Below, piece by piece: positions 8,895 to 18,950 of a stretch of 64,000 bases of DNA (the stretch's first letter is position 1; every line of letters begins with the position of its first letter). A model generated the notes under the pieces. The model was not told the DNA's origin. It made no database searches and saw only the letters and a list, made by a program, of their open reading frames with translations. A program made the translations under genes and the position numbers. The DNA comes from Caballeronia ptereochthonis. GTDB taxonomy: Bacteria; Pseudomonadota; Gammaproteobacteria; Burkholderiales; Burkholderiaceae. The stretch is from NCBI RefSeq assembly GCF_001545075.1, contig NZ_FCOB02000003.1, forward strand, positions 248,001 through 312,000. The letters run 5' to 3'.

Positions 8895-10988
8895 TCAGCG
8901 CAATTCGAGCACAACGACGCTGCGCCCCCCGACACGGCATGCGTCGCATTCGATCGCCGCCGTTTCGCCATCCGGAACAATGTCCATGGGCGGTTCGGCC
9001 GACGTATCCACGACACGCCGCCAGCTTCGTTCGTCGAGGACGGGCAGCGCGACATCACGCGCGTCGTCGTGCATGTTGAAGACGATGTGCAGCATCAGCT
9101 CGCCCGCCGCCTGTCCCGCGAGTGTGAACGCCACGAGGCGCGCGCCCGGGTCATGCCACGCGGGCGCGTCGAGCCGTTCGCCGTGCCATGCGATATCGGG
9201 CTGCGTTTGCCCGTTCGCGGGTCGTCCCGTCAGAAAGCGCCGGCGGCGCAGGCTCGAGTGACGCTTGCGCAGCGCAATCATCTCGCGCACGAAGCGCAGC
9301 ATGGCGCCGGCGTTGTCGGAAAGCTGCCAGTCGATCCACGAAAGCGCATTGTCCTGACAGAAAGCGTTGTTGTTGCCGCGCTGGCTGCGCAGGATTTCGT
9401 CACCGGCGAGCAGCATCGGCACGCCCTGGCTCAGAAGCAGGATCGCCATGAAGTTGCGCGCCTGTCGAAGCCGCAGACCGCTGATCGCCGGGTCGTCGGT
9501 GGTGCCTTCCGCGCCGCAGTTCCACGACAGATTGTCGTTGCTGCCGTCGCGATTGTCCTCGCCGTTCGCCTCGTTGTGCTTGGCCTCGTAGCTGACGAGG
9601 TCGTTCAGCGTGAAGCCGTCGTGACAGGTCACGAAGTTGATGCTGTTGGCAGGCAACCGGCCATCGCTCTGATAAAGGTCCGCGCTGCCCGCGATGCACG
9701 TGCACACCTCCCCGACGATGCCCGGATCGCCGCGCACGAAACGCCGGATCACATCGCGGTAACGCCCGTTCCATTCGGCCCACGCCATGCCGGGAAACGA
9801 GCCGACATGATAGAGGCCGCCTGCATCCCAAGCTTCCGCGATCAGCGGCACGCGCGCGAGCACCGGCGAAGCCTCCATCGCCCATGGTAAAGGCGGCGTG
9901 CGCAACAACTCGCCGTTCTCGCCGCGCACGAACACGCTCGCGAGATCGAAGCGGAAACCGTCGACGTCCAGCTCGCGAACCCAGTATTCGAGGCAGCGCA
10001 GGATAAACGCCGACACCAGCGGATGATTGCAATTGAGCGTGTTGCCGCACCCGGTGTAGTCGCGGTAATGTCGCGCGTCGTTCGCATCTATCTGATAGAA
10101 AACCTCGTTGGCGAAGACCTTGAAATGAATCACCGGTCCGTTATCGCCCGCCTCCGACGTGTGATTGAACACGACATCGAGCAACACGCGAATGCCCGCC
10201 TCGTGAAGTGCGTCGACGAATGCGCGGAACTCCTGCGGCGCGCGCGCGGGCTCCACGCAATAGCGCGGATGCGGGCTATAAAAGCTGTGCGTGCTGTAGC
10301 CCCAGTAGTTGCACAGGCCACGCGCCGCGGCGGAGGCGGGAATGTCCTGTTCGTCGAAGGCCATCACCGGCAGCAGTTCGACGTGCGTGACGCCGAGCGC
10401 CTTCAGATAAGGAATTTTCTCGATGAGACCCGCGAACGTGCCGGGATGACGCACGCCGCTCGACGGATGCCGCGTAAACCCACCGACGTGCAGCTCGTAG
10501 ATGATCGCGTCGTCGAGCGTGCGGACCTCAACGTCGTCGTCGGGCCGGCCGAGCGGCTCCGTGACGATGCCCCGAAGGGATGCGTGCCCCGCCGCATGCG
10601 CGTCGGCGGCATGCTGACGATCATAGAAGCGGTCGCTCACGCCGCGCGCCTGCGGATCGATCAGTTCCTTGCGGCTCGCGGCCTCGTCGTTCATCTGCGG
10701 CACGCCGAGTGGCCCGTATGCGCGCCATGTATAGCACGTACGCAGCGGCAGGTCCTCGACGAATACATGCCAGAAGAAAAACGTGCGGTTCGCGTCGCCC
10801 AACAGCGCGATGACTTGAAACGGCTCTGCACTTTCTTCCGATGCGTACAGCAGAAGTTCGACGCGCGTCGCGCGCCGGCAGAACGCGCAGAAGTTGACGC
10901 CGCCCGGCACGACCGTCGCGCCGATCGGAAAGCGCGAGCCGGGCTGCGTGCGATAGATCCTTTGCGCGTGCGCTTCAGGACTGAGCAA
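8895..10988 (-). CDS. glgX: Glycogen debranching enzyme
   Basis: 697 residues, usual for GlgX; hydrolyses alpha-1,6 branches of phosphorylase-limit glycogen. The N-terminal carbohydrate-binding domain (FPIGATVVPGGVNFCAF) precedes a GH13 barrel: YELHVGGFTRHPSSGV, VLLDVVFNHTSE, nucleophile Asp near 347 in DGFRFDLA, acid Glu near 384 in LIAEAWD and Asp near 453 in CHDGF. It starts with TTG at 10986-10988, inside the last codons of glgP (14-base overlap), so translation is probably coupled to glgP. No ATG in a plausible position competes with it. Confidence 0.92.
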   Translation of the reverse strand: MLSPEAHAQRIYRTQPGSRFPIGATVVPGGVNFCAFCRRATRVELLLYASEESAEPFQVIALLGDANRTFFFWHVFVEDLPLRTCYTWRAYGPLGVPQMNDEAASRKELIDPQARGVSDRFYDRQHAADAHAAGHASLRGIVTEPLGRPDDDVEVRTLDDAIIYELHVGGFTRHPSSGVRHPGTFAGLIEKIPYLKALGVTHVELLPVMAFDEQDIPASAAARGLCNYWGYSTHSFYSPHPRYCVEPARAPQEFRAFVDALHEAGIRVLLDVVFNHTSEAGDNGPVIHFKVFANEVFYQIDANDARHYRDYTGCGNTLNCNHPLVSAFILRCLEYWVRELDVDGFRFDLASVFVRGENGELLRTPPLPWAMEASPVLARVPLIAEAWDAGGLYHVGSFPGMAWAEWNGRYRDVIRRFVRGDPGIVGEVCTCIAGSADLYQSDGRLPANSINFVTCHDGFTLNDLVSYEAKHNEANGEDNRDGSNDNLSWNCGAEGTTDDPAISGLRLRQARNFMAILLLSQGVPMLLAGDEILRSQRGNNNAFCQDNALSWIDWQLSDNAGAMLRFVREMIALRKRHSSLRRRRFLTGRPANGQTQPDIAWHGERLDAPAWHDPGARLVAFTLAGQAAGELMLHIVFNMHDDARDVALPVLDERSWRRVVDTSAEPPMDIVPDGETAAIECDACRVGGRSVVVLELR

Positions 10989-13473
10989 GATCGATCCTCA
11001 CCGGATGCGTCGTCCAGATGCGCTCGCAATATTCGCGGATCGCGCGATCCGACGAGAACTTGCCCGAGCGTGCCGAATTCATGATCGACATGCGCGTCCA
11101 TTGCCGCGCATCGCGCCATGCTTCGCTCACGCGGTCCTGACACGCGACGTAATCGGCGAAATCGGCAAGCACGAGGAAGGGATCGTGTTGCAGCAGGTTA
11201 TCGACGAGCGGACGGAACATCTCCTTGTCGCCGCGCGAGAAGCGGCCTTGTGCGATCTGATCGAGCGCATCGCGCAACTCATCGTTGCCCTGCGCGTATT
11301 CCGCAGGCCGATATCCCGCGCGCTTCAACTCGTCCACTTGCTGCGCGGTCAGGCCGAAGAGGAAAAAGTTCTCCGCGCCCGCTTCCTCGCGAATCTCCAC
11401 GTTCGCGCCATCCAGCGTGCCGATCGTCAATGCGCCGTTGATCATGAATTTCATGTTGCCCGTGCCGGACGCTTCCTTGCCCGCCGTCGAGATCTGCTCG
11501 GACAGGTCCGCGGCGGGATAGATCCAGTGCCCGTTCTTCACGTTGAAGTCGGGATAAAACACCACTTTCATCCGGCCTTTGAGGCTTGCATCGTTGTTCA
11601 CGACTTCCGCAATGCCGTTGATCAGGCGAATGATGAGCTTCGCCATCGCATAACCCGGCGCGGCCTTTCCGCCGAAGATGAAGCAGCGCGGCGCCGTATC
11701 GAGATCGGGATTGCGGCACAGGCGCCGATAGAGACTGATGATGTAGAGCGCGTTCAAATGCTGACGCTTGTATTCGTGGATGCGCTTCACCTGGATGTCG
11801 AAGAGCGCGCCCGGATCGACGTCGATGCCGGTCGAATTCCTGATGCGCGCCGCGAGCGCAGTCTTGTTGTCGCGCCGGATTGCCCGCCATGCGTCCTGGA
11901 AGGCGGTGTCGTCGGCGTGGGCCGCAAGCGCGTCGAGCCGTGCGAGATCGGTGCGCCAGCCGTCGCCGATCGTCTTGTCGAGAAGGCGCGCGAGCCGCGA
12001 ATTGCTCAGCATCAGAAAGCGGCGCGGTGTGACGCCGTTCGTCACGTTAAGGAAATGCTCCGGGAACATCGCGGCGAAATCGCGCAGCACGGTCTGCTTC
12101 AACAGGTCCGAATGCAGCGCCGCCACGCCGTTGACCGCATGACTGCCGACGGTCGCGAGATTCGCCATGCGCACTTTTCTGTCGCCGGTTTCGTCGATGA
12201 GCGACATGCGCTTGACGCGCTCATCGTCGCCGGGATACTGGCGGCGCACGTCATCGAGGAAGCGGCGATTGATTTCGTAGATGATTTCGAGCGGGCGCGG
12301 CAACAGGCTCTGAAAGAGCGGCAGGCCCCATGTTTCTAGCGCCTCGGGCAAGAGCGTGTGATTCGTATAGGCGAAGGTGCGCCGCGTGATGTCCCACGCC
12401 GCATCCCATGAAAGAAGGCGCTCGTCGATGAGCAGGCGCATCAGCTCCGCCACTGCGACCGAAGGATGCGTATCGTTGAGCTGCGCCGCGAAAAGGTCCG
12501 CGAACTGGTCGATCGACGTGCCCTTCGCGTCCATCATGCGCAGCATGTCCTGAAGCGAGCAGGAGACGAAGAAATACTGCTGCGCGAGACGCAGTCGCTT
12601 GCCGGCCTCGGGTTCATCGTTCGGATAGAGCACTTTCGAGAGCGTCTCCGAGACGACCTTTTCTTCGACGGCCTCGTAGTATTCGCCCGCATTGAAGTCC
12701 TGAAAGTCGAAGGACTCGACCGCTTCGCTCTTCCACAAGCGCAGGATGTTGCAGCTATCGACGCGATAACCCTGCATCGGCATGTCGCATGCGACGCCCT
12801 TTACCTGCCGCCTCGGAATCCAGCGCACGCGCAGCCGGCCATCGGCATCCGTTTCGCTTTCCGTATGTCCGGCGAAAGAAACGTAGAAGCTGACATCGGG
12901 GCGCACGATTTCCCACGGATTGCCCTTTTGAAGCCACTTGTCGGTAGTTTCCACCTGCCAGCCGTCGCGGATCTCTTGGTCGAAGATGCCGAACTCGTAG
13001 CGTATGCCATAACCGATCGCGGGAATCTGCAGCGTCGCGAGTGAGTCCAAATAGCACGCCGCCAGCCGTCCGAGGCCGCCGTTGCCGAGCCCCGGCTCTT
13101 CTTCGATGGCAAGCAGGCTGTCGAGATCGTGGCCGAGCGCGCGCATCGCTTCGCGCGCTTCGGCTTCCATGTCGAGATTGAGCAGGTTATTGCCGAGTTG
13201 CGGGCCAATCAGGAATTCCGCCGACAGATAGCAGGCGACCTTGACGTCCTTCGCCGCATAAACCTTCGTCGACGCGGCCCAGCGCGCGAGCATGCGATCC
13301 CGCACGCTGTACGCGAGCGCCATATACCAGTCCTGCTGCGTCGCGATGTCGGGATAGCGCGCCTGACGGCAGATCAGATTACTAAGCACGGCGTCTTCGA
13401 ATGCGGACTCCGTCGCTTGGCCGGACGCGGCTCTAGCCTTCGCGTCAAAATCGACTGCATTGACGTCGCTCAT
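10975..13473 (-). CDS. glgP: Glycogen phosphorylase
   Basis: 832 residues; phosphorolyses alpha-1,4-glucan to glucose-1-phosphate. The N-terminal family signature is present (GNGGLGRLAACYLDS), and the pyridoxal-phosphate Lys lies near residue 675 in EASGTGNMKFMINGALTIG. VKRIHEYKRQ precedes the C-terminal domain. ATG 13473 is preceded by GGAGCGACT. glgX overlaps its 3' end. glgB, glgC and glgA are not in the window, so this is a breakdown-only pair, near ldhA and phosphoketolase. A decayed copy of its 5' end lies at about 50.0-50.16 kb. Confidence 0.95.
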   Translation of the reverse strand: MSDVNAVDFDAKARAASGQATESAFEDAVLSNLICRQARYPDIATQQDWYMALAYSVRDRMLARWAASTKVYAAKDVKVACYLSAEFLIGPQLGNNLLNLDMEAEAREAMRALGHDLDSLLAIEEEPGLGNGGLGRLAACYLDSLATLQIPAIGYGIRYEFGIFDQEIRDGWQVETTDKWLQKGNPWEIVRPDVSFYVSFAGHTESETDADGRLRVRWIPRRQVKGVACDMPMQGYRVDSCNILRLWKSEAVESFDFQDFNAGEYYEAVEEKVVSETLSKVLYPNDEPEAGKRLRLAQQYFFVSCSLQDMLRMMDAKGTSIDQFADLFAAQLNDTHPSVAVAELMRLLIDERLLSWDAAWDITRRTFAYTNHTLLPEALETWGLPLFQSLLPRPLEIIYEINRRFLDDVRRQYPGDDERVKRMSLIDETGDRKVRMANLATVGSHAVNGVAALHSDLLKQTVLRDFAAMFPEHFLNVTNGVTPRRFLMLSNSRLARLLDKTIGDGWRTDLARLDALAAHADDTAFQDAWRAIRRDNKTALAARIRNSTGIDVDPGALFDIQVKRIHEYKRQHLNALYIISLYRRLCRNPDLDTAPRCFIFGGKAAPGYAMAKLIIRLINGIAEVVNNDASLKGRMKVVFYPDFNVKNGHWIYPAADLSEQISTAGKEASGTGNMKFMINGALTIGTLDGANVEIREEAGAENFFLFGLTAQQVDELKRAGYRPAEYAQGNDELRDALDQIAQGRFSRGDKEMFRPLVDNLLQHDPFLVLADFADYVACQDRVSEAWRDARQWTRMSIMNSARSGKFSSDRAIREYCERIWTTHPVRIDLAQS

Positions 13474-14678
13474 AGTCGCTCCAATCGCGTTCGACTGCCA
13501 GATGGAGCAAGAGATACGTTAATTCTTCCGGTATTACAAGCAGCACAAACGCCCGGATGCACATCTATGACATGTGAGCTCCCGCTGCGGGAGCCTTGGG
13601 AATGAGCACTGCCGTCTGCTGCCCAAGCCGGCATCCCCGTCGCCCACGCCGCTAGCGAGGACAGAATGCGGACCGCAAGGCCAGAGGCTGCAATGGAGTG
13701 CCGCGCATGGAAGGCCGGGCTGCCCTGCCCAAAAGCCAACATGCGACTGCACGTGTTGGTGAGGGATCCGGCCCTCGTCAACGGTGCCTAGCTGAAGGCG
13801 CTCGGCGCAGCGGGCGCCTTCCGATGGGCAATGGCATGCACGCGATTTACAGGCCGCGGTCGCACTACATGGAGGCGTACATGCAGAGTTACCTAAAGAC
13901 CGGCGGGCAGCGACGCTGATTTTTCAACCGCAGGCGCGCCGGCTGTGTCTAAACCGCCGATTCAAGATACGCCGCCGTGATCCCGAACAATGCGGACGCT
14001 CAGAATCCGTGCCAGGCAGAGAACGTCATCCTCTTCTCGCGGTCGTGGGTGACACTAAGCTCGGATGCGCGTAAAAAGTGCCACTCTTCATCCTGGTTCG
14101 AGAAAACGACTCGCGGACCTTCTTGACTTGGGGCTGTATAGAGCGACGGTGTCTGCGGATACTGCGGGGTTGACTGCCGGAGACCGTATGCAGGACTCCA
14201 TCCTGGACCCGATACCTCAAATGTCGATAGATTCGCGACTCTCTGTGATCGAATGCAGACAACCGCTGGGCGCGCTTCAAGAGAAGTTTCGCCAACATTC
14301 ACATACTAGCCAGTTCGAGTTCTTCGCGACAGGTTGCGCAAACAATCGTAGAAAGGCGTAGGCGGTCTTCGCACCACGTCGTGCCGCAAACCGTTTCGGG
14401 ATCACGCGGTGGATTCCGGCGAAAGCGCGGGCGCAACCCTTTCGGAAACTTCCTGAGCCGAACGCCTTTCAGACGACGCCTAAGTACGATATCGCGTTCC
14501 AAACTTGAATTTCAAGCGAGTCCATAGTATCGACTGACTATGAAGACGCGGCTCAATGCGCCGGGCATCACGAGCGTCGCTCAGTGATGCAAAGCCAAAC
14601 AGCGATTTGCGCTGGGAGGCCGCCTGAATCAGGCGACACGCTTTTACGATGTACTTTCGATGGAAAGGAGACGTCGTT
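13474..14678. other. 1.2-kb intergenic region between glgP and phosphoketolase
   Basis: This divergent region must contain the promoters of glgP-glgX (leftward) and phosphoketolase (rightward). At 13578-13594 a perfect 7-bp inverted repeat with a three-base loop (GCTCCCG/CGGGAGC) could be an operator or a structured 5' leader; it lacks a T-run. A leftward frame 14000-14302 (100 residues, GTG start) contains FSNQDEEWHFLRASELSVTH but I do not recognise it and it has no clear ribosome site. Most of the remainder shows nothing coding. Confidence 0.4.
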
Positions 14679-17075
14679 ATGAGCAAGGATTCCAGCGCCG
14701 AACCGCCCCGAGCAGCCGCGCTCGCGGGCGACGACTTACGTCTGATTGATGCATGGTGGCGCGCCTGCAACTATCTTTCGGCGGGCATGATCTTTCTCGT
14801 CGACAATCCGCTTCTACGCGAGCCGCTGAAATCAGAGCACGTGAAGCATCGCCTGCTCGGGCACTGGGGCGCGAGCCCCGCGTTGTCGTTCGTGTGGGCG
14901 CATTTGAACCGCGTCATCAAGCGCGACGATATCGACGTGATCTTCATGGCGGGCCCGGGCCACGGCGCACCCGGCGTGCTAGGTCCGGCGTATCTTGAAG
15001 GAACGTATTCGGAGGTGTATCCGGACAAGAGCGAAGATGTCGAAGGCCTGCAGAAGTTCTTCAAACAATTTTCGTTTCCCGGGCATATCGGTTCGCACGT
15101 GACGCCCGAAACGCCGGGATCGATTCACGAAGGCGGCGAGCTCGGCTACAGCCTGTCGCACGCGTATGGCGCGGCGCTCGACAACCCCGACTTGATTGTC
15201 GCGTGCGTGGTCGGCGACGGCGAAGCCGAAACCGGACCGCTCGCCACGGCATGGCATTCGAACAAGTTCATTAATCCCGCCCGCGACGGCGCCGTGCTGC
15301 CGATCCTGAATCTCAACGGCTACAAGATCGCCAATCCGACAATTCTCGCCCGCATCAGCCATGCGGAATTGGAAGCGTTGTTCGTCGGCTATGGGTATCG
15401 GCCGTACTTTGTTGAGGGATCCGAGCACGAAGAGATGCATCGGAAGATGGCTGAAACGCTCGATGCCGCCATCGCCGAGATTCACGCGATCCAAGACAAG
15501 GCGCGCAACGAGAAGGAAACCGAACGGCCGCGCTGGCCGATGATCGTGTTGCGCACGCCCAAGGGCTGGACCGGCCCGAAGGAGATCAACGGACATAAGG
15601 TGGAAGGTTCATGGCGCTCGCATCAGGTGCCGTTCTCAGACGTGCATACCAACCCCGCGAATCTCGCGATCCTCGAGAGCTGGATGCAAAGCTACAGGCC
15701 CAACGAACTGTTCGACCAGACTGGCCGGCTGCGTGAAGAGATCCGCGCGCTCGCACCCACCGGAACGCGGCGCATGAGTGCGAGCCCGCACGCCAACGGC
15801 GGCGTGCTGCGCAAGCATCTCAAGCTGCCCGATTTTCGCGACTATGCTGTCGATGTCGGACAGGCGGGCAAGATCCAGCACGAGAACACCCGTCCGCTCG
15901 GCGCGTTCCTGCGTGACGTCATGCGCTGCAACATGAATACCTTCCGCGTGTTCGGTCCCGACGAAACGGCTTCGAACCGCCTGCAGGCAATCTACGAAGT
16001 CAGCAAGAAGGTCTGGATGGCCGACCTGCTGCCCGAGGACGAGGACGGCGGCGAACTGTCTCGCGACGGCCGCGTGATGGAGATGCTTTCCGAGCACACG
16101 CTGCTGGGCTGGCTCGAAGGTTATCTGCTATCTGGAAGGCATGGCTTCTTCCACACCTACGAAGCCTTCGCGCATGTGATCGACTCGATGTTCAACCAGC
16201 ACGCGAAATGGCTCGATATCTGCAAGAACCATGTGCCGTGGCGCGCGTCGGTTTCGTCGCAGAACATTCTGCTCTCGTCCACGGTATGGCGGCAGGACCA
16301 TAATGGCTTCTCGCATCAGGATCCGGGCTTTATCGATCTCGTCACGAACAAGAGCCCATCGGTCACGCGCGTGTATCTTCCGCCCGACGCCAACACGCTG
16401 CTCGTCGTTGCCGACCAGTGCCTGCGCTCGAGCGATTGCATCAACGTGATTGTCGCGGACAAACAGAAGCACCTGCAGTTCACGACGATCGATGAAGCGA
16501 TCGTGCACTGCGCGAAAGGCATGGGCGTGTGGCGTCGCGCGAGCAACGATGAAAACGACGAACCCGACGTGGTGATGGCCTCATGCGGCGACGTCGCGAC
16601 GCAGGAAGCGCTGGCCGCGACCGCCATCCTGCGCGAGCGTTTGCCGGAGCTCAAGCTGCGCTTCGTGAACGTGGTCGACCTGTTCAAGATGCAACCCAAC
16701 ACCGAACATCCGCATGGCTCCAGTGTGCGCAATTTCGAAAGCCTGTTCACGCTCGACAAGCCCGTGATTTTTAATTTTCACGGTTATCCGTGGCTGATTC
16801 ACCGGCTCGCTTACCGCTTCCGCAATCATGAAAATCTGCATGTGCGCGGCTATAAGGAGAAGGGCAACATCAACACGCCCCTCGAACTCGCGATCCTCAA
16901 TCAGGTTGACCGTTTCAATCTCGTGATCGACGTGATCGACCGCGTGCCGCGTCTGCGCGACCGGACCGCGCATTTGAGAGAGGACATGAAGAACGCGATC
17001 ATCATGCACCTTGATTACGCGCATACGCATGGTACGGACAAGCCTGAGATTTCCGAATGGGTCTGGCCATTCTGA
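14679..17075 (+). CDS. xfp: Xylulose-5-phosphate/fructose-6-phosphate phosphoketolase
   Basis: 798 residues, standard for the family. It splits xylulose-5-P or fructose-6-P with phosphate into acetyl phosphate plus an aldose phosphate, using thiamine diphosphate. Motifs: [38 protein letters not shown], the TPP-binding [19 protein letters not shown] and [12 protein letters not shown], and the C-terminal [16 protein letters not shown] 14679 has AAAGGAG nine bases upstream. With glgP-glgX and ldhA nearby it suggests a route from glycogen to acetyl phosphate and lactate when respiration is limited. Confidence 0.95.
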   Translation: MSKDSSAEPPRAAALAGDDLRLIDAWWRACNYLSAGMIFLVDNPLLREPLKSEHVKHRLLGHWGASPALSFVWAHLNRVIKRDDIDVIFMAGPGHGAPGVLGPAYLEGTYSEVYPDKSEDVEGLQKFFKQFSFPGHIGSHVTPETPGSIHEGGELGYSLSHAYGAALDNPDLIVACVVGDGEAETGPLATAWHSNKFINPARDGAVLPILNLNGYKIANPTILARISHAELEALFVGYGYRPYFVEGSEHEEMHRKMAETLDAAIAEIHAIQDKARNEKETERPRWPMIVLRTPKGWTGPKEINGHKVEGSWRSHQVPFSDVHTNPANLAILESWMQSYRPNELFDQTGRLREEIRALAPTGTRRMSASPHANGGVLRKHLKLPDFRDYAVDVGQAGKIQHENTRPLGAFLRDVMRCNMNTFRVFGPDETASNRLQAIYEVSKKVWMADLLPEDEDGGELSRDGRVMEMLSEHTLLGWLEGYLLSGRHGFFHTYEAFAHVIDSMFNQHAKWLDICKNHVPWRASVSSQNILLSSTVWRQDHNGFSHQDPGFIDLVTNKSPSVTRVYLPPDANTLLVVADQCLRSSDCINVIVADKQKHLQFTTIDEAIVHCAKGMGVWRRASNDENDEPDVVMASCGDVATQEALAATAILRERLPELKLRFVNVVDLFKMQPNTEHPHGSSVRNFESLFTLDKPVIFNFHGYPWLIHRLAYRFRNHENLHVRGYKEKGNINTPLELAILNQVDRFNLVIDVIDRVPRLRDRTAHLREDMKNAIIMHLDYAHTHGTDKPEISEWVWPF

Positions 17076-17235
17076 ATGCGCCGCATACATAACCTTTCGG
17101 AGCGTGACGATGCGGCGCCCGCTCAACGACCTGCACGGCGCGCAACCGTGCTGTCGCTTCGCCGTCAGGGCTGTAAGGAGAGCCCGTTGCGACGCTTCAA
17201 CGATCGATTTGCCGCCGAACCGGAGGAATGAGGGA

Positions 17236-18939
17236 ATGGCCATCGCGACAAGTATCGTGCGACTACTGAGCGTCGGCTTCGGCTTCGGCGTCGTCGTTTT
17301 GGCGGGCTGTCAAAAGCAGGAAAGCCAGCCCGCACAGACCCAGCCGGCATCGGCGGCCGGACCCGCTTCCGCTCCCGCATCGGCGGCAACCGCGCCGCTT
17401 CCTCCACTCCCCGCGTCGGCAGTCGCGTCGGCGCCCGCGTCGGCAGCCGAGCCGGTTGCACAGCCCCAAGCCCAGCAATACCCGCCCGAGGAACTCGAGG
17501 CGCTGGTGGCACCGATCGCGCTCTATCCGGATTCGCTGCTGTCGCAGGTGCTGATGGCGTCCACGTATCCGCTCGAAGTCGTGCACGCGGCGCGCTGGGT
17601 CAAGGACCATCCCAACCTGAAGGGCGAAGCCGCAGTGAAGGCGGTTCAGGACCAGTCGTGGGATGTCAGCGTCAAGTCGCTGGTGGCGTTCCCTCAGGTG
17701 CTCAAGCCGATGAACGACAAGCTCGACTGGACCCAGCGGCTCGGCGACGCGTTCCTTGCCCAGGAGAAGGACGTGCTTGCCGCCGTGCAGCGGCTCCGGA
17801 TTCGCGCGCAACAGGCGGGACACCTGAACTCGAACCCGCAGCAGAAGGTGATCGTCGAAGCGCCTCCCGCCGGCGGCCAGCCCGCGCAGCCTGCTCAGGG
17901 CGGTCAGGCGGTCCAGGCGCCTCAGACCATCGTGCGCATCGAGCCCGCCGATCCGCAGGTCATCTATGTGCCCTCCTACAGCCCGACGGTCGTCTATGGC
18001 GGCTGGAGCGCACCGGCCTATCCGCCGACTTACTGGCCGCCGTATCCGGCGTACTATCCCGGCGCCGCGCTCGCGAGCGGCTTCGCATGGGGCCTCGGGA
18101 TCGCCGCCGCCGGAGCCATCTTCGGCGGCTGCAACTGGAACAACGGCGACGTGAACATCAACGTAAACAAGGCGACGAACATCGATCGCAACTTCGACCG
18201 CACCAAGGTCGAAGGCGGCAGGTGGCAGCACGATGCGCGGCATCGCCAGGGCGTCGCTTACCGCGACAACGCGACCCGCGACAAGTATTCCCGGGGCGTA
18301 CAGGGCGCCGACGCCCGCCGCGATTATCGCGGGCGCACGGGCGGCGCGCAGGAGCGGGCCGGCGTGACCGATCGTGCGGCGGGCAATGCGGGCGCCGCGA
18401 ATCGCGCAGACCGCACGAACAATGCGAACGTCGCCAACCGGGCCGGCGCGGGCAATCGGGCCAACACGTCCGATCGCGGGGCGGCAGCGGGCAACCGCGC
18501 GCAGACGCCCAACCGCAACGCCGCGGCAGGCAACCGCGCGCAGACATCGAATCGAAGCGCCGAGGCTGGCAATCGCGCGCAGACGGCGAATCGAAGCGCC
18601 GAGGCTGGCAATCGCGCGCAGACGGCGAATCGAAGCGCCGAGGCTGGCAATCGCGCCCAAGCGTCCGACAGAAGCGCCGCAGCCGGCAATCGCGCGCAGA
18701 CCACGCCGAACCGTGGCGGCACGGCGGGCGCGCAGGGCAATTTCGGCGGCGGCGGCGGCGGATACTCGGGCGGCGGCCGCGACACCGCGTTCCAGGGCGT
18801 GGGCGGCGGTGGCGGCGCAGCGCAACGCGATCACAACCGCGGGCGATCCAGCGTTCAATCGTCGAGCTTCAACCGTCCGAGCGGCGGAGGCGCCCGCGGC
18901 GGCGGTGGCGGCGGCGCTCGTGGCGGCGGCCGGCGCTAA
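17236..18939 (+). CDS. DUF3300 lipoprotein with long repeat and Gly-rich tail
   Basis: 567 residues. A signal peptide and lipobox (VVLAGCQ) predict a lipoprotein. After a Pro/Ala-rich linker, the DUF3300 domain (about residues 90-260) reads EALVAPIALYPDSLLSQVLM, FPQVLKPMNDKLDWTQRLG and PADPQVIYVPSYSPTVVYGG. Then come a Tyr/Pro-rich stretch, an N/R/A-rich 13-residue repeat array, and a Gly-rich end finishing GGGRR. The start is ATG 17236, after GAGG. A DUF2950 gene follows after 11 bases. A second copy of the pair lies at 36.9-39.1 kb. The function is unknown; envelope location is predicted. Confidence 0.85.
   Translation: MAIATSIVRLLSVGFGFGVVVLAGCQKQESQPAQTQPASAAGPASAPASAATAPLPPLPASAVASAPASAAEPVAQPQAQQYPPEELEALVAPIALYPDSLLSQVLMASTYPLEVVHAARWVKDHPNLKGEAAVKAVQDQSWDVSVKSLVAFPQVLKPMNDKLDWTQRLGDAFLAQEKDVLAAVQRLRIRAQQAGHLNSNPQQKVIVEAPPAGGQPAQPAQGGQAVQAPQTIVRIEPADPQVIYVPSYSPTVVYGGWSAPAYPPTYWPPYPAYYPGAALASGFAWGLGIAAAGAIFGGCNWNNGDVNINVNKATNIDRNFDRTKVEGGRWQHDARHRQGVAYRDNATRDKYSRGVQGADARRDYRGRTGGAQERAGVTDRAAGNAGAANRADRTNNANVANRAGAGNRANTSDRGAAAGNRAQTPNRNAAAGNRAQTSNRSAEAGNRAQTANRSAEAGNRAQTANRSAEAGNRAQASDRSAAAGNRAQTTPNRGGTAGAQGNFGGGGGGYSGGGRDTAFQGVGGGGGAAQRDHNRGRSSVQSSSFNRPSGGGARGGGGGGARGGGRR
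18490..18723 (+). repeat. Six tandem 39-bp (13-codon) repeats inside the DUF3300 gene
   Basis: The unit encodes GNRAQTxNRSAEA; six units lie in a row and the central two are identical at DNA level. They are in frame and form an N/R/A-rich tail segment. Unit count is likely to vary by slippage. The DUF3300 paralogue at 37.8-39.1 kb lacks this array. Confidence 0.85.
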
Positions 18940-18950
18940 GGAGAACGACC

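Noticed and set aside
10023..11084. Long plus-strand open frame opposite glgX
   Set aside because: Antisense shadow of a GC-rich gene; glgX itself shows full GH13 motifs and the opposite frame has none.
11005..12339. Long plus-strand frame opposite glgP
   Set aside because: Antisense shadow; phosphorylase motifs are complete on the minus strand.
14000..14302. Possible 100-residue leftward gene
   Set aside because: No ribosome site, GTG start, no recognisable family; left as a note in the intergenic entry.
18490..18723. Regular repeats that could suggest a CRISPR array
   Set aside because: Units are contiguous, in frame and without spacers; they encode a protein repeat.
17263..18858. Minus-strand 531-codon frame opposite DUF3300
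   Set aside because: Created by the repeat-rich, GC-rich DUF3300 tail; no start site or motif.
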